The translations under genes were made by a program, and so were the position numbers. Under the pieces are notes generated by a model. That model saw only the letters and a list, made by a program, of their open reading frames with translations. It ran no database searches and was not told the DNA's origin. This document shows, in pieces, positions 36,319-44,784 of a stretch of 64,000 nt of DNA. Position 1 is the stretch's first letter. The number at the start of each line of letters is the position of its first letter. Location of the stretch: the NCBI RefSeq assembly GCF_965139615.1, contig NZ_CBCSIQ010000016.1:1-64000 (forward strand). Reading direction: 5' to 3'. Source of the DNA: Kerstersia similis (lineage in GTDB: Bacteria > Pseudomonadota > Gammaproteobacteria > Burkholderiales > Burkholderiaceae_B).

Positions 36319-36923
36319 CACTGCATCCCCCGAACCCAAAGCATGTCGCAGACGTAGCGCCCGAAAGCGCCTTCCACGAACAGCGTGCCGGAGCGCACTT
36401 GCCACGCCCGATAGCTCCAGCGGATCGCATGGATGGAGAACGGTAGGCACATGGACAGCACGCTCAAGACGACCATCAGCGATGCGCCTACGGCCAGTTG
36501 CCACACGGCCATCAGGAATACGAAGGCGACGACCCCCCAATAGGCGCGGGACTTGCGCAGGTGGCTGGCGATGAGCTTGTCGCGCTCAGGGTCGCCGAGA
36601 AACGCCAATCGTTGCTTGCCGCGTGTCTCGGATCGTGCCTGCACGATGCGGCGGATTTCGGCAGGGTCTTCCGGTGCTAGCACACGGAAACCGCACCGCG
36701 CCGAACATTCCCAGCCATAAAGCGCCTTGTCATCAGGCTGGGAATCGGCAGGCAGGTGCATCACACCGCGCCCACACTCCGGGCACTGCGGGTTGCGCAG
36801 CGTGCGCCACAGATCGCGGATGTAGCCATTGTTGGCCTTGATCTGCCGCCACCCGAGAATGGACAGCGGCATATCGACGAACGTGAATTTGGCTGCGCGT
36901 TTCGCGCCGTTCTTGAGGTTCAT
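36318..36923 (-). CDS. ExcA-like membrane protein with zinc ribbon
   Basis: 201 residues. An amphipathic start (FVDMPLSILGWRQIKANN) is followed by a Cys4 zinc-ribbon pattern (CPECG near 50 and CSARCG near 75) and two membrane segments at about 128-165. Proteins of this type lie next to traY on IncI plasmids, where ExcA and TraY take part in entry exclusion. The similarity is judged by eye from the start motif, the ribbon and the gene order, so the name is tentative. It overlaps both neighbouring genes by four bases. Confidence 0.5.
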   Translation of the reverse strand: MNLKNGAKRAAKFTFVDMPLSILGWRQIKANNGYIRDLWRTLRNPQCPECGRGVMHLPADSQPDDKALYGWECSARCGFRVLAPEDPAEIRRIVQARSETRGKQRLAFLGDPERDKLIASHLRKSRAYWGVVAFVFLMAVWQLAVGASLMVVLSVLSMCLPFSIHAIRWSYRAWQVRSGTLFVEGAFGRYVCDMLWVRGMQ

Positions 36924-37060
36924 CCGAAAGCCCTCCGAGGGTGTTTGCGGCGTTTGCGCTGGGCCAGCACGGCGTCTGCAACTGCGAGCAGGACGGCCAG
37001 CACGGCGGTATCGGGTTTCAATCCACGCCCGTTTCCGGGCGAAACTTCTTGATGAGGCAT
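36920..37060 (-). CDS. 46-residue small membrane protein of the transfer operon
   Basis: Starts MPHQEVSPGN and ends RKRRKHPRRAFG. A single hydrophobic segment covers about 18-33 and is followed by a strongly basic tail. It fills the otherwise empty gap between two operon genes: the ribosome binding site AAGGAAGGAG overlaps the upstream stop, and its own stop overlaps the next ATG (ATGA). These two junctions are the main evidence. Function unknown; N-out, C-in topology is suggested by the basic tail. Confidence 0.55.
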   Translation of the reverse strand: MPHQEVSPGNGRGLKPDTAVLAVLLAVADAVLAQRKRRKHPRRAFG

Positions 37061-37074
37061 CTACGGCTCCTTCC

Positions 37075-37599
37075 TTATGAACTGGGGGACTGGTCTGTTT
37101 CCGCCGCCTTCTTGGCGTGGTGGAGAACCTGATCCCACCATCCACGAAGCTGGTCAGCGGTTGGACGTGCGCGGGAACGCAGGACGCTGTTGTCCTGCGG
37201 CATCGAGTCGATCCAGCCCTTGCCGTGCATGTACTCGGCACGCTTGGCGAGATCGAGCATCATCCGGGTGCGCATCTCCTGCGGTGCGTCCTGGAGCACC
37301 TCCAGCGCCGAATCGAGGGCGCACAACAGGCTGTAAAACGCCTTGCTCCATTTGTGGGTCTGCTGGCCCGCATGGCGAACGCGCTCCAGCAGCTCGTCGC
37401 GGTCGCGGATGGCTTCGTCGCGCTCGGCGGTCAGCCGATCAACGAGCGGCTCCCACTGGTTTTTTATCTGCGCGTTCCATTCCGCAACCGCTGCATTCCA
37501 GCCGTCATCATGACCAGCAGCGTGCCCTTGCTCATATCCGCGCCGCAGTCCGATGACATGACCATTCGCCTCGGCGGTGTAGTCGTACTGATAGCTCAT
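37075..37599 (-). CDS. Hypothetical coiled-coil protein of the transfer operon
   Basis: 174 residues, no signal peptide or membrane segment. An N-terminal GRxxGYxxGHxxGxxxG-like repeat (GLRRGYEQGHAAGHDDG) is followed by a heptad-rich helix at about 45-80. The start overlaps the DotA/TraY stop (ATGA). Glycine-spaced repeats of this kind are common in phage and plasmid proteins of unknown role. Confidence 0.6.
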   Translation of the reverse strand: MSYQYDYTAEANGHVIGLRRGYEQGHAAGHDDGWNAAVAEWNAQIKNQWEPLVDRLTAERDEAIRDRDELLERVRHAGQQTHKWSKAFYSLLCALDSALEVLQDAPQEMRTRMMLDLAKRAEYMHGKGWIDSMPQDNSVLRSRARPTADQLRGWWDQVLHHAKKAAETDQSPSS

Positions 37600-40487
37600 G
37601 CCGGTTGCCCTCCATCAGCGGCTGTGTCGCCGTGATTGATAACTGTGGTGCCGCTATCAGCCGTGCTGGCAGGCGGCGGGATATAGCGGGTGTCGTAATG
37701 CAGAGCGGGAGCGTTCCCGCCAACGTCACTGTCTGCGGTATCCGCCGAAACTGAACTGATGACACCAGCGGAGCCAAGAGCGAGCACGGCGTTGCTGGCT
37801 TTTTCCGCAGTTTCCCCAGTGGATGCAGGGCGTGCAGCAGAAGATCGCGGGGTGTCTTTCACTTCGATGAATTCCGCGTCGGTGATGTCTTCGCTGTTAC
37901 CCCAGCGGGTACCGGTAACGCCTTGCGATCCGGTATTGAGTGATGACCCGGCGCTGGCTGACGCCGCGGCAGTGCTGCGCGTTGACCCACTGGGCGCTGC
38001 GGAACCGCTTGATGCAGACGTGGTAGGCGCAGCATCGTGCTGCTGGGGTGCAACCCCTTGGCCGTTGGCACTCAACAGGCGCGGATAGTTGCCACCACCG
38101 CTGCGGCCTCCGCCGCCGCCAGATGGGTTACGTGGGCCACCCAGATTGCCAGCGCCGCCATGATCTCCGCTCAGGCGATTGCTATTGCCTGCATCGTCTT
38201 TGCCGCGAGGTGATGTTCCACCCTGCAACGCGCTTGGGCCGTATTTTTCCGAGTTGGCCCGCATTTGCTCGGTCGCCTGGGTTTCGCCCATGCTGCTGAT
38301 GCCCGCGCCGATCCAGCGCAGCACGGTGTCCGGCAGGGTCTGCGACAGCCCGAAAATCATGTACATCACGGGCAGCAGGACGAATCCGTACACGATGAGC
38401 CAGTTCTTCCACTGCAAGAACTCAATGAACCAGCCCAGAGACTCCGCCGAGGTGACGTTGGCGTGATACATCGCCCAAAAGGCTTTGCTGATGTACCCAA
38501 CCACCGGATTGGCGACCATCATCGCGGCAAACAGGCCGGTGATGATGAGCGCCGGGCGGATGAAGAGCGACAGCAGGAGCAGGTAGCCCTGCGTCTGGCT
38601 GCCGACGAAGGTGCGGTCAGGCGTCATGTGCATGACGGCCCACAGCGGTGCGGCAATGATCGACTGGAGTACCGCCATCAGCCAGCCCACCACTGCGATC
38701 ATGAAGATGGTGTACGGCAGGCTCGGCAGGAACACGCCGAAATAGAACGCGAGCCGCCCGAGCCACGTTGTGACTTCGGCCAGCGGGGTCAAGAAGTTAT
38801 AAATGACCCACTGCAAGAACGTATCGGCCAACGGTGTGGCATCGACCTTGTTGCCCATGAAGCTGACGCTGCCCACTGCTGCCGCAGCGGCTTTCAGACC
38901 AGAAAGCGAGGTGTGGATCAGCCGGTCGGCAGCAAAACCCGTCGATTGCAGCAGCGCAAGCACATCGCCGGTGGTTTTGATGCGAGCAATGGCGTCCACG
39001 TCGCCATCGGTGCCGATCATGGTGCTGGTCACACGCTCCATGCCCCACTGAATGAAGCCCGACATGAAGCTGTCACCACGGCTGCCAAGCGTGTCGATGC
39101 TGAGGTCATCCAAGCTGGCCGGAATCAAATTGGACTTGAGATCGGCGGCCCGTGGCGTGTCTGGTGTGCTGTAGCTTGCACCGCTCACGGATTTGCTGAT
39201 GACGGCGTTGTAGACCGTGGTATAGCTGTTGGCAGCCAGCGATGAATGCGGCCCTTGCGGCAGCGTGTTGAGGTTCGGTGAGGTAGCCTGCGCAACGCTT
39301 TCAGCATAGATGCGGGCCAACTCTTCCTTGATACCCCCAAGACGCTGATAGAAGCCGCCTGCCATTGCCCAGCCATCCTTGGTGATGTCAGTGACGTACT
39401 TCTGCATGATCTGTTGCAGCGTGGTGTCGGCTGCAATCTGAGCAGTCAGGCTTGCGGTCAGGGTGCTTTGGGCTTGATTGACGATCTGGTTGAAACGGTC
39501 GCTCGTGACGTTCTCCCAGCCGGATTCGTTGATGGTGGCGGGCCATTCACCAACCCACTGCTCAATGTCCTGCATCACCTTGTTGACGGCGGTCGCCTTG
39601 GCGTTCAAAGCGGCGACACGGACTGCTGACATGGCCGTGGCGTTGTCCTGAATCTTGGCCGGATCAAAGATGGACGCCGCTGACGTGGTGGTTTCGGCGG
39701 CGATGGCAGCCGGAGCCGAATAGCTATAGACCTTCACCGAGCCGCAAAGCGGCACACCGCCACCCAGATTGGTGACGGCATTTCGATCCTTCGCCTGATA
39801 GATCATCGCTTTTTTGCTGCCGCCTTCGTCGATGGTCTGGTCAGGTGTCCCGGCTGCGCTGACGTTCGGCGTGCCGCCGCCGAAATCGGCGAACGATGCG
39901 TTCACGGTGCGCTTGCACCATGCGACAGCCAGGTATTCCTGCGCAAACTGGCGGATGTCGTAGAGCGGATAGTTCGGGTTCGGCTTTGCGCCGCTTCCGA
40001 GTCCCATCTGGGCGCTGGTCGCAGTCAGTGCGCCGTTGATGATCCCGTTCTCTGTGCCGATCTTGAACAGGGTGTTGGCGAAGCCCACTCCCCACAAGGC
40101 AAACATCATCACGATGAGCTGAATGAAGCTGTAGCCGCTGGTGGTCGGCAGCAGCACGCTGCCACCCGAGACGATCCGCACAGGCGTCCAGAGCGACGAC
40201 CAGTTGCGGCCCATCGCTTCTCCCTCGTTGGCCGTGTTGGTAACGCCCATGATGGCGACGTAGCTGACGATCAAGCTGGCGACAACCAGCAGGCCCGAGT
40301 TGAAGACCGAGAAGATCGAAGCCATCACGCTGACGCTGGCATCAACAGTGTCAGGATCGGCCCCCTGTGTCAGTTTTGAGATGACACCGCCGAAGATCCA
40401 CTCAAGGATTCCGACGCTGACATCAGTGCAAGCGCCTGCGGCGGAATCGCAGGGCGAAAAGGGCATGGATGGATCGGCGGCGGCCAT
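37596..40487 (-). CDS. DotA/TraY-family integral membrane protein
   Basis: 963 residues. The N-terminal part has two to three membrane segments and the family motif WSSLWTPVRIVSGGSVLLP with SGYSFIQLIVM near 95-125. A periplasmic domain with several Cys follows, then about five more membrane segments (about 575-735). The last 210 residues are low-complexity Gly/Ser/Ala and probably disordered. DotA/TraY is a polytopic component of type IVB secretion and IncI conjugation, and TraY is the recognition target of exclusion. No other type IVB genes were recognised, which is odd for an active system. RBS AGGAG precedes the ATG. Confidence 0.8.
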   Translation of the reverse strand: MAAADPSMPFSPCDSAAGACTDVSVGILEWIFGGVISKLTQGADPDTVDASVSVMASIFSVFNSGLLVVASLIVSYVAIMGVTNTANEGEAMGRNWSSLWTPVRIVSGGSVLLPTTSGYSFIQLIVMMFALWGVGFANTLFKIGTENGIINGALTATSAQMGLGSGAKPNPNYPLYDIRQFAQEYLAVAWCKRTVNASFADFGGGTPNVSAAGTPDQTIDEGGSKKAMIYQAKDRNAVTNLGGGVPLCGSVKVYSYSAPAAIAAETTTSAASIFDPAKIQDNATAMSAVRVAALNAKATAVNKVMQDIEQWVGEWPATINESGWENVTSDRFNQIVNQAQSTLTASLTAQIAADTTLQQIMQKYVTDITKDGWAMAGGFYQRLGGIKEELARIYAESVAQATSPNLNTLPQGPHSSLAANSYTTVYNAVISKSVSGASYSTPDTPRAADLKSNLIPASLDDLSIDTLGSRGDSFMSGFIQWGMERVTSTMIGTDGDVDAIARIKTTGDVLALLQSTGFAADRLIHTSLSGLKAAAAAVGSVSFMGNKVDATPLADTFLQWVIYNFLTPLAEVTTWLGRLAFYFGVFLPSLPYTIFMIAVVGWLMAVLQSIIAAPLWAVMHMTPDRTFVGSQTQGYLLLLSLFIRPALIITGLFAAMMVANPVVGYISKAFWAMYHANVTSAESLGWFIEFLQWKNWLIVYGFVLLPVMYMIFGLSQTLPDTVLRWIGAGISSMGETQATEQMRANSEKYGPSALQGGTSPRGKDDAGNSNRLSGDHGGAGNLGGPRNPSGGGGGRSGGGNYPRLLSANGQGVAPQQHDAAPTTSASSGSAAPSGSTRSTAAASASAGSSLNTGSQGVTGTRWGNSEDITDAEFIEVKDTPRSSAARPASTGETAEKASNAVLALGSAGVISSVSADTADSDVGGNAPALHYDTRYIPPPASTADSGTTVINHGDTAADGGQPA

Positions 40488-40964
40488 TTAGTGTGCTCCT
40501 TCCTGATAGCGGTTTTCCTGCATGGACACGGCTGCCGGGCCGAACTCCACGTCATCGTCATCATCGTCGTCGCCAGTGGATTTGCGGCGCTTGCGTGCAG
40601 CAGCACGCTCGGCCAGAACCTGATCGCCACGGCGCTTGTACTTCTCGAATACCGCGCTGGGCCATGTGCCGTCGCGGTCGCGCTGTTCCGCCGCTTCCAG
40701 CATCAGGCCCAGTACGAAACCGGGATCGGCTTCCAGCAGCCCGGCGATCTGTGCCAGACCGCCCACCGCATACTTGCGCTGGTTGATGTAGGTTCGCCGT
40801 GCGGCCTTCTGCGCCCGGCGCTGCGCGGCTTTCAGCTCTTCGAGCCGCTTCTGCTGTTTCTCCACGGCTGCTGCCAACGCAGCGATTTCCCGCTCGCGCT
40901 GTTCTGCCAGTTCACTGGCCGGGCGACGTCCCCGCCCCCGCTTCTGTTCCTCCGCCTGCTGCAC
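40488..40964 (-). CDS. traD: TraD-family conjugal transfer accessory protein
   Basis: 158 residues from GTG. A charged coiled coil (about 18-58) is followed by the TraD signature RKYAVGGLAQIAGLL near 64-78 and LGLMLEAAE. An acidic run of seven Asp occurs near 131-137. Small TraD proteins of this family accompany MobA/MobL and TraA relaxases and help at oriT; they are unrelated to the large coupling ATPase TraD. Transcribed away from the relaxase, with the candidate oriT between. Confidence 0.75.
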   Translation of the reverse strand: MQQAEEQKRGRGRRPASELAEQREREIAALAAAVEKQQKRLEELKAAQRRAQKAARRTYINQRKYAVGGLAQIAGLLEADPGFVLGLMLEAAEQRDRDGTWPSAVFEKYKRRGDQVLAERAAARKRRKSTGDDDDDDDVEFGPAAVSMQENRYQEGAH

Positions 40965-41490
40965 GTTCTTTCTGCTCCATGTGGCATGTACCAGACTGAA
41001 CTATCTGCACAAAATAAAGCATAGTCAATGCTCTACAAAGCACCTTGAAAGCAAGGTTGTCCATGTTTTTTGATTCTTGTACCGAGGTTCTCAAGACTGT
41101 TTTCCCAGTATTTTCAAATAGTTATTTTTCTTTGTAGATCAAATAGATACATGGACTATTGTCCATATATGGATAGCAATAAATTTTCTCTGCTCGTAGC
41201 TTGCGAGCAACTGCGGACGTGCCGCCATCTAGTTTTCAACTTGCGGCCACGCCGCCAATAAATACTATTTTTTGAGGACAAAAACGCGCCTTTGGCGGTA
41301 TCATTTGCGTGTGTGTTGTGCGCCTCGCGTGGGGCCAAGATGGTGGTGGTTTTCATCTGTTGCGCCTGCCGCAACAGCGCGGTTACGCATTGCTTCGCAA
41401 CGCCCGCGCAATGGGCTGCGCCCCTTGACCCCCTCAAGCTGCTTTCAATGGGGGAGGCGGTGCCAACAGGTTTTCAATGAGGGTGGCGGC
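40965..41490. other. Intergenic region between traD and relaxase with several inverted repeats
   Basis: 526 bp, AT-rich in its left half. Besides the oriT candidate it contains a perfect repeat ATGGAC-tatt-GTCCAT (41151-41166) and TGCTCG/CGAGCA with a 7-nt loop (41191-41209). These are candidate binding sites for relaxosome proteins or repressors of the divergent promoters. Open frames here have no supporting features. Confidence 0.5.
41388..41426 (+). other. Candidate origin of transfer (oriT)
   Basis: Inverted repeat CATTGC (41388-41393) and GCAATG (41408-41413) is followed by GGCTGCGCCCCTT. MobQ-type (RSF1010-like) origins have an inverted repeat followed within a few bases by a nick site in a GCGCCC-containing sequence. 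It lies 65 bp before the relaxase start in the gap between divergent traD and mob genes, the expected place. The exact nick position is not determined. Confidence 0.5.
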
Positions 41491-42714
41491 ATGTACCGGC
41501 TGGAGCTGAACTACATATCCCGCGACGGCGGCAAGAAGGGCAAACAGCGGGATGCCGCCAAACAAGGCCACAGCTTTTCGGCCACAGCCGCTGCTGCCTA
41601 CCGCAGTGGCGGCATCGTCACGGACTACCGCACAGGCGTAGTACATGACTACACGCGCAAGCGCCGGATCGGTCACACGGAAATCGTCCTGCCGCCCGGT
41701 GCGCCGTCCTGGGCCAGCCATCGCGAGGCGCTGTGGAATGCTGTAGAGGCCGCCGAGGTTCGCAAGGACGCGCGACTGGCGCACGAGTTCATCGTCGTGC
41801 TGCCACATGGACTCACGCCAGAGCAAGAAATAGCGATGGTGCGCGATCTTGCCCAAAGTGTTGCTGACCAGCACGGATTACCGGTTGATGTCGCCATCCA
41901 CGGCGACGATCCAAAGGCATGGGATGGCTCCAAGAAAGGTGCCGTTGGCAAGCACGCGCATCTTCTGATGCCGACACGCGAACTGACGCCAGAGGGGTTC
42001 TCGAAGATCAAGGGGCGCGAGTTCATCGACCGGAAACTTGGGCCAGCGACGCTCCGATATTGGCGCGAGCAATGGGCACTGATCGGCAACAAGCACATGG
42101 AGCAGGCCGGACTGGATGAACGCTGGGATCACCGCACGCTGTCGGTGCAGCGTGAGGATGCTTTGGAGCGCGGCGATCTGGAGAAGGCTGCCGAGCTGGA
42201 TCGGCTGCCACAGGTCAAGCTTGGAGCAGCAGCGGCTGCGCTCGAACGCAAGGGAGTTGATACCTACTGGGGCAATCTACTTCGCGGCATCCTTGCGGAA
42301 AACTCGTTGCGCAGACTGAGGCACGAACGCAAGCGCATTGAAGACTCGATGGCGGCAATGGAGAGGCGCATAGCTGAACTACGCGACCTTCAGGAGACTG
42401 AAGAAGCGCCGCCGGAATCCGGCTCGAATGATTCTCGCTGGGAAGTTTTCGAGCGTGAATTTATGCGTGCTGCTCAGTTCGAGCACGACCTCAGCCTGAC
42501 CGTGCTGGCTGCGCCGCTCGCTGGACTCAAAGCGAAGTTCGCAGCGTACATGGATGCCGCTGCGGAGCAGGGTATGACGCCGGAAATGTTCGCTCAAGCC
42601 TGCGCAAAAGGCATGGCCGAACAGGATCGCCGGGTGATGCAGGAACAGGCAGCGAGGGATGCCGATCCCCAACCGCCACAAGAGGACTCCCCTGTTGCCA
42701 CTCCCGCGCCATGA
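41491..42714 (+). CDS. mobA: MobA/MobL-family (MOBQ) relaxase
   Basis: 407 residues. The N-terminal relaxase domain (about 1-210) has the start MYRLELNYISR, a candidate catalytic Tyr in SATAAAAYRSGG and the metal-binding histidine motif GKHAHLLMPTRE near 155. The rest is helical and ends in an acidic, Pro-rich tail; no primase or helicase domain follows, so it is shorter than MobA of RSF1010 or TraA. It nicks oriT and leads the strand into a recipient using a helper's transfer machinery. The ATG follows GAGGGTGGCGGC; an in-frame opening upstream through oriT is rejected. Confidence 0.88.
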   Translation: MYRLELNYISRDGGKKGKQRDAAKQGHSFSATAAAAYRSGGIVTDYRTGVVHDYTRKRRIGHTEIVLPPGAPSWASHREALWNAVEAAEVRKDARLAHEFIVVLPHGLTPEQEIAMVRDLAQSVADQHGLPVDVAIHGDDPKAWDGSKKGAVGKHAHLLMPTRELTPEGFSKIKGREFIDRKLGPATLRYWREQWALIGNKHMEQAGLDERWDHRTLSVQREDALERGDLEKAAELDRLPQVKLGAAAAALERKGVDTYWGNLLRGILAENSLRRLRHERKRIEDSMAAMERRIAELRDLQETEEAPPESGSNDSRWEVFEREFMRAAQFEHDLSLTVLAAPLAGLKAKFAAYMDAAAEQGMTPEMFAQACAKGMAEQDRRVMQEQAARDADPQPPQEDSPVATPAP

Positions 42715-42938
42715 TGCCACTGGCAATGGTGGGAACAGTGTGGAAAGACGGTGGCGGCATGATGTCAATGATGACGGTAACAAGGTGGTGACATGGTGGG
42801 ACGATGGTGGCGGGATATTGGTAAGACAGTGGCGACACTGTGGCGGCTGTGTGTGCGTATGGTGGCAATAGCGTGGCACCTCACCACAATGCAGCCACAT
42901 TCCTGCCACCATCCGATGTCGATTCGGGAGGGTTGCGC
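42715..42938 (+). repeat. GGTGG-rich degenerate short repeat tract
   Basis: 224 bp with about ten irregular copies of GTGG(C/G/T) cores, such as GGTGGCGG, GGTGGTGA, GGTGGGA and GTGGCGG, all on one strand at 10-25 nt intervals. Similar units also precede the relaxase start. No gene is seen. It could be a G-rich strand signal or a protein-binding array; this is a description only. Confidence 0.45.
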
Positions 42939-43277
42939 ATGAAAATCTGGGTGTTCGACGAGAACCGGGCTGATTTTGTAGATACTGTGCCGGAGCGGCT
43001 GAACGCTGATCCGACCGGGTGCTACATCATCCGGCGCGGTGACGAAGTGTTCGTCCGCGAGCACGGCCAGGAACGGCCCATGCCTGAGCGGCTGACCGTA
43101 GCCGGGGTGCTGTTCGACCGGGAGCAGTTCGAGGGTTCCGCCCATCCCCTGCCCTTGCGGGCAGAGATGGAGCGGGACGGGCAGTGGGCGCGGGCGCAAT
43201 TGCAGGCCCGCGACCGGGCCGAAATCGCCCTGCCGCTGGAGTTGCCGATCTGGGTGACGAAAGGGGAGCCAGAATGA
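42939..43277 (+). CDS. Hypothetical protein downstream of relaxase
   Basis: 112 residues (MKIWVFDENRADFV start) with RBS GGGAGGG. Hydrophilic, ending LPIWVTKGEPE; no known domain. The stop overlaps the next ATG (ATGA), so it belongs to a four-gene unit that ends with the HAD protein. Confidence 0.6.
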   Translation: MKIWVFDENRADFVDTVPERLNADPTGCYIIRRGDEVFVREHGQERPMPERLTVAGVLFDREQFEGSAHPLPLRAEMERDGQWARAQLQARDRAEIALPLELPIWVTKGEPE

Positions 43278-43708
43278 ACGACCTACAGCGAGCAGCCGCC
43301 AGAGCACGCCCTGCGCTTGCTGTACTAACTGCCGAGCTTGGCGAGCCGTCGCCGGATGCGGCACGGGCGCTGGTAGTCCTCGGGCAGATGCTGGACGACA
43401 TCGAGGCTGGGCGGCATCCACTCGACCGCCCCGACGACTGGCCCCAGCGTGACCGCTGGCCGGATCGTCCTCACTGGGACAGGTGGCGATGGGCGATCAA
43501 GACGCTGGCCGTTGCCAGCGGCACGACCGCCTATTGCAGCCCGAAGTATGAATACATGCGCGTCGATACCAGACAGGCGCGGTCTGATGCCCTGACCGGG
43601 GCATTGCTTGACGTTGCAGACGTGATAGAGCTGGCAAGCGTCCGAGAGCCTAGCAGACCATCGACAGCTTCCTCGGCCTGTGTGCGGGCAGAACTACCCC
43701 GGCCTTAA
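43274..43708 (+). CDS. Hypothetical protein
   Basis: 144 residues. The middle has an unusual Asp/Trp/Arg/Pro-rich stretch (WPQRDRWPDRPHWDRWRW, near 56-73). The last 20 or so residues look less protein-like than the rest, and the downstream frame reads sensibly from before its annotated ATG, so the true junction of the two genes may have changed. Coupled to the preceding gene by ATGA. Confidence 0.5.
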   Translation: MNDLQRAAARARPALAVLTAELGEPSPDAARALVVLGQMLDDIEAGRHPLDRPDDWPQRDRWPDRPHWDRWRWAIKTLAVASGTTAYCSPKYEYMRVDTRQARSDALTGALLDVADVIELASVREPSRPSTASSACVRAELPRP

Positions 43709-43719
43709 CCATCGAAGAC

Positions 43720-44139
43720 ATGAACAAGATTGCTGCGGCGGGCTGGGCGGGGAAGCTGGAGTCAGTCCGACTTTCCGGCGATCCGCTGGGGTCACTCGCA
43801 GGCATCGACGAGATTATCAACTGTGGCGACCGCGAGGCATTTTCCGGGCTGCTGAACGCCATCATCGAGCAGCCGGACAGCCCCGTCGCTGACCGAGTAC
43901 GCACGCTCTATGAGCGCGTCCAGCATCGCGCAGGTGATCCAGAGTTTGCAGCGTGGCCGCAGTATCAGGCGGCCTACTGGCTGGCCGTGGCAATGGGCCA
44001 GTTCCGGCCTGCCGACGCGACAAGCCAACGATTCGCCAGTGTTTGGGATGCCATAGAGGACGACCCCACTGAGGCGGAGAAGATGAAACGATGGTCTGCG
44101 CAGCGAATGAAAGCCGACGACACCGAGGACAAGACGTGA
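43720..44139 (+). CDS. Hypothetical protein
   Basis: 139 residues, mixed alpha/beta composition, no known domain. In frame upstream of the ATG there are 22 further codons (from 43654) that read like protein, including LCAGRTTPALTIEDMNK, but without an ATG; the start may have been lost or be non-standard. The stop overlaps the GTG start of the HAD gene. Confidence 0.55.
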   Translation: MNKIAAAGWAGKLESVRLSGDPLGSLAGIDEIINCGDREAFSGLLNAIIEQPDSPVADRVRTLYERVQHRAGDPEFAAWPQYQAAYWLAVAMGQFRPADATSQRFASVWDAIEDDPTEAEKMKRWSAQRMKADDTEDKT

Positions 44140-44582
44140 TCCTGTTCCTCGACTTCGACGGCGTGCTGCACCCCGAGTATGACAGGCAGGCCGCCCCGGC
44201 AGACGTAGCGTTTTGCCACCTACCGCGCTTCGAGGCCGTCATGCGCGATCATCCAGAAGTGGAGATCGTCATCAGCTCGACGTGGCGCGAGCAGTTCCCG
44301 CTCGATGACCTGCGGGCGCGATTCTCGCCCGACATTGCTGCCCGGATCGTCGGAGCAACACCAATCACCCCGCGCATTGATGGCAAATACCTGCCAGCCC
44401 GGCGCGAGGGCGAAATCCTCGACTGGTTAAGGCAGGCCGAGCGCGAGCATGAGCCGTGGCTGGCTTTGGACGATGCTGCGTGGCAGTTCCAGCAGCACCG
44501 GGACAGGTTGATTGCCTGCACTTGGTACGTCGGCTTTGATGACGCCGCAGAGGCGGCACTGCGGGCACAACTAAGCGCATGA
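44136..44582 (+). CDS. HAD-superfamily protein (Swiss-army-knife RNA-repair type)
   Basis: 148 residues from a GTG that overlaps the preceding stop (GTGA). HAD motif I ILFLDFDGVLHP at the N-terminus, motif II Ser/Thr in VISSTWRE near 50 and the acidic motif WLALDDA near 110. This matches the small HAD family found in RNA-repair contexts. Members are phosphatases or predicted RNA-end phosphatases. Next to an Abi gene, a role in repairing damaged RNA is possible but not shown. Confidence 0.7.
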   Translation: MILFLDFDGVLHPEYDRQAAPADVAFCHLPRFEAVMRDHPEVEIVISSTWREQFPLDDLRARFSPDIAARIVGATPITPRIDGKYLPARREGEILDWLRQAEREHEPWLALDDAAWQFQQHRDRLIACTWYVGFDDAAEAALRAQLSA

Positions 44583-44617
44583 TGTGCTGCTTAGGTTACG
44601 ATTGTTGGAACCAGAAA

Positions 44618-44647
44618 CAACAAGCCCGCCAGTAGGCGGGCTTGTTG
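44618..44647. terminator. Strong bidirectional hairpin terminator
   Basis: Perfect 13-bp stem with arms CAACAAGCCCGCC and GGCGGGCTTGTTG and a 4-nt loop, 35 nt after the HAD gene. It separates the mob unit from the defence cargo. There is no long T-run, but the stem is strong. Confidence 0.75.
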
Positions 44648-44784
44648 AGGAATGAGGGTGGCCCTGCACAAACAGGGCCAGAACGAACCTAGTGTCATCA
44701 CCAGTATGGTGGCTGGGAGAGGACTGAGCCTAGGGCTGCACGCACAGTATAGCAGCACTGCGCGATGAGTCAAAACGACGAAGA

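Noticed and set aside
38265..39245. Plus-strand open frame opposite the DotA/TraY gene
   Set aside because: Low-complexity antisense composition; the minus-strand protein has clear family motifs.
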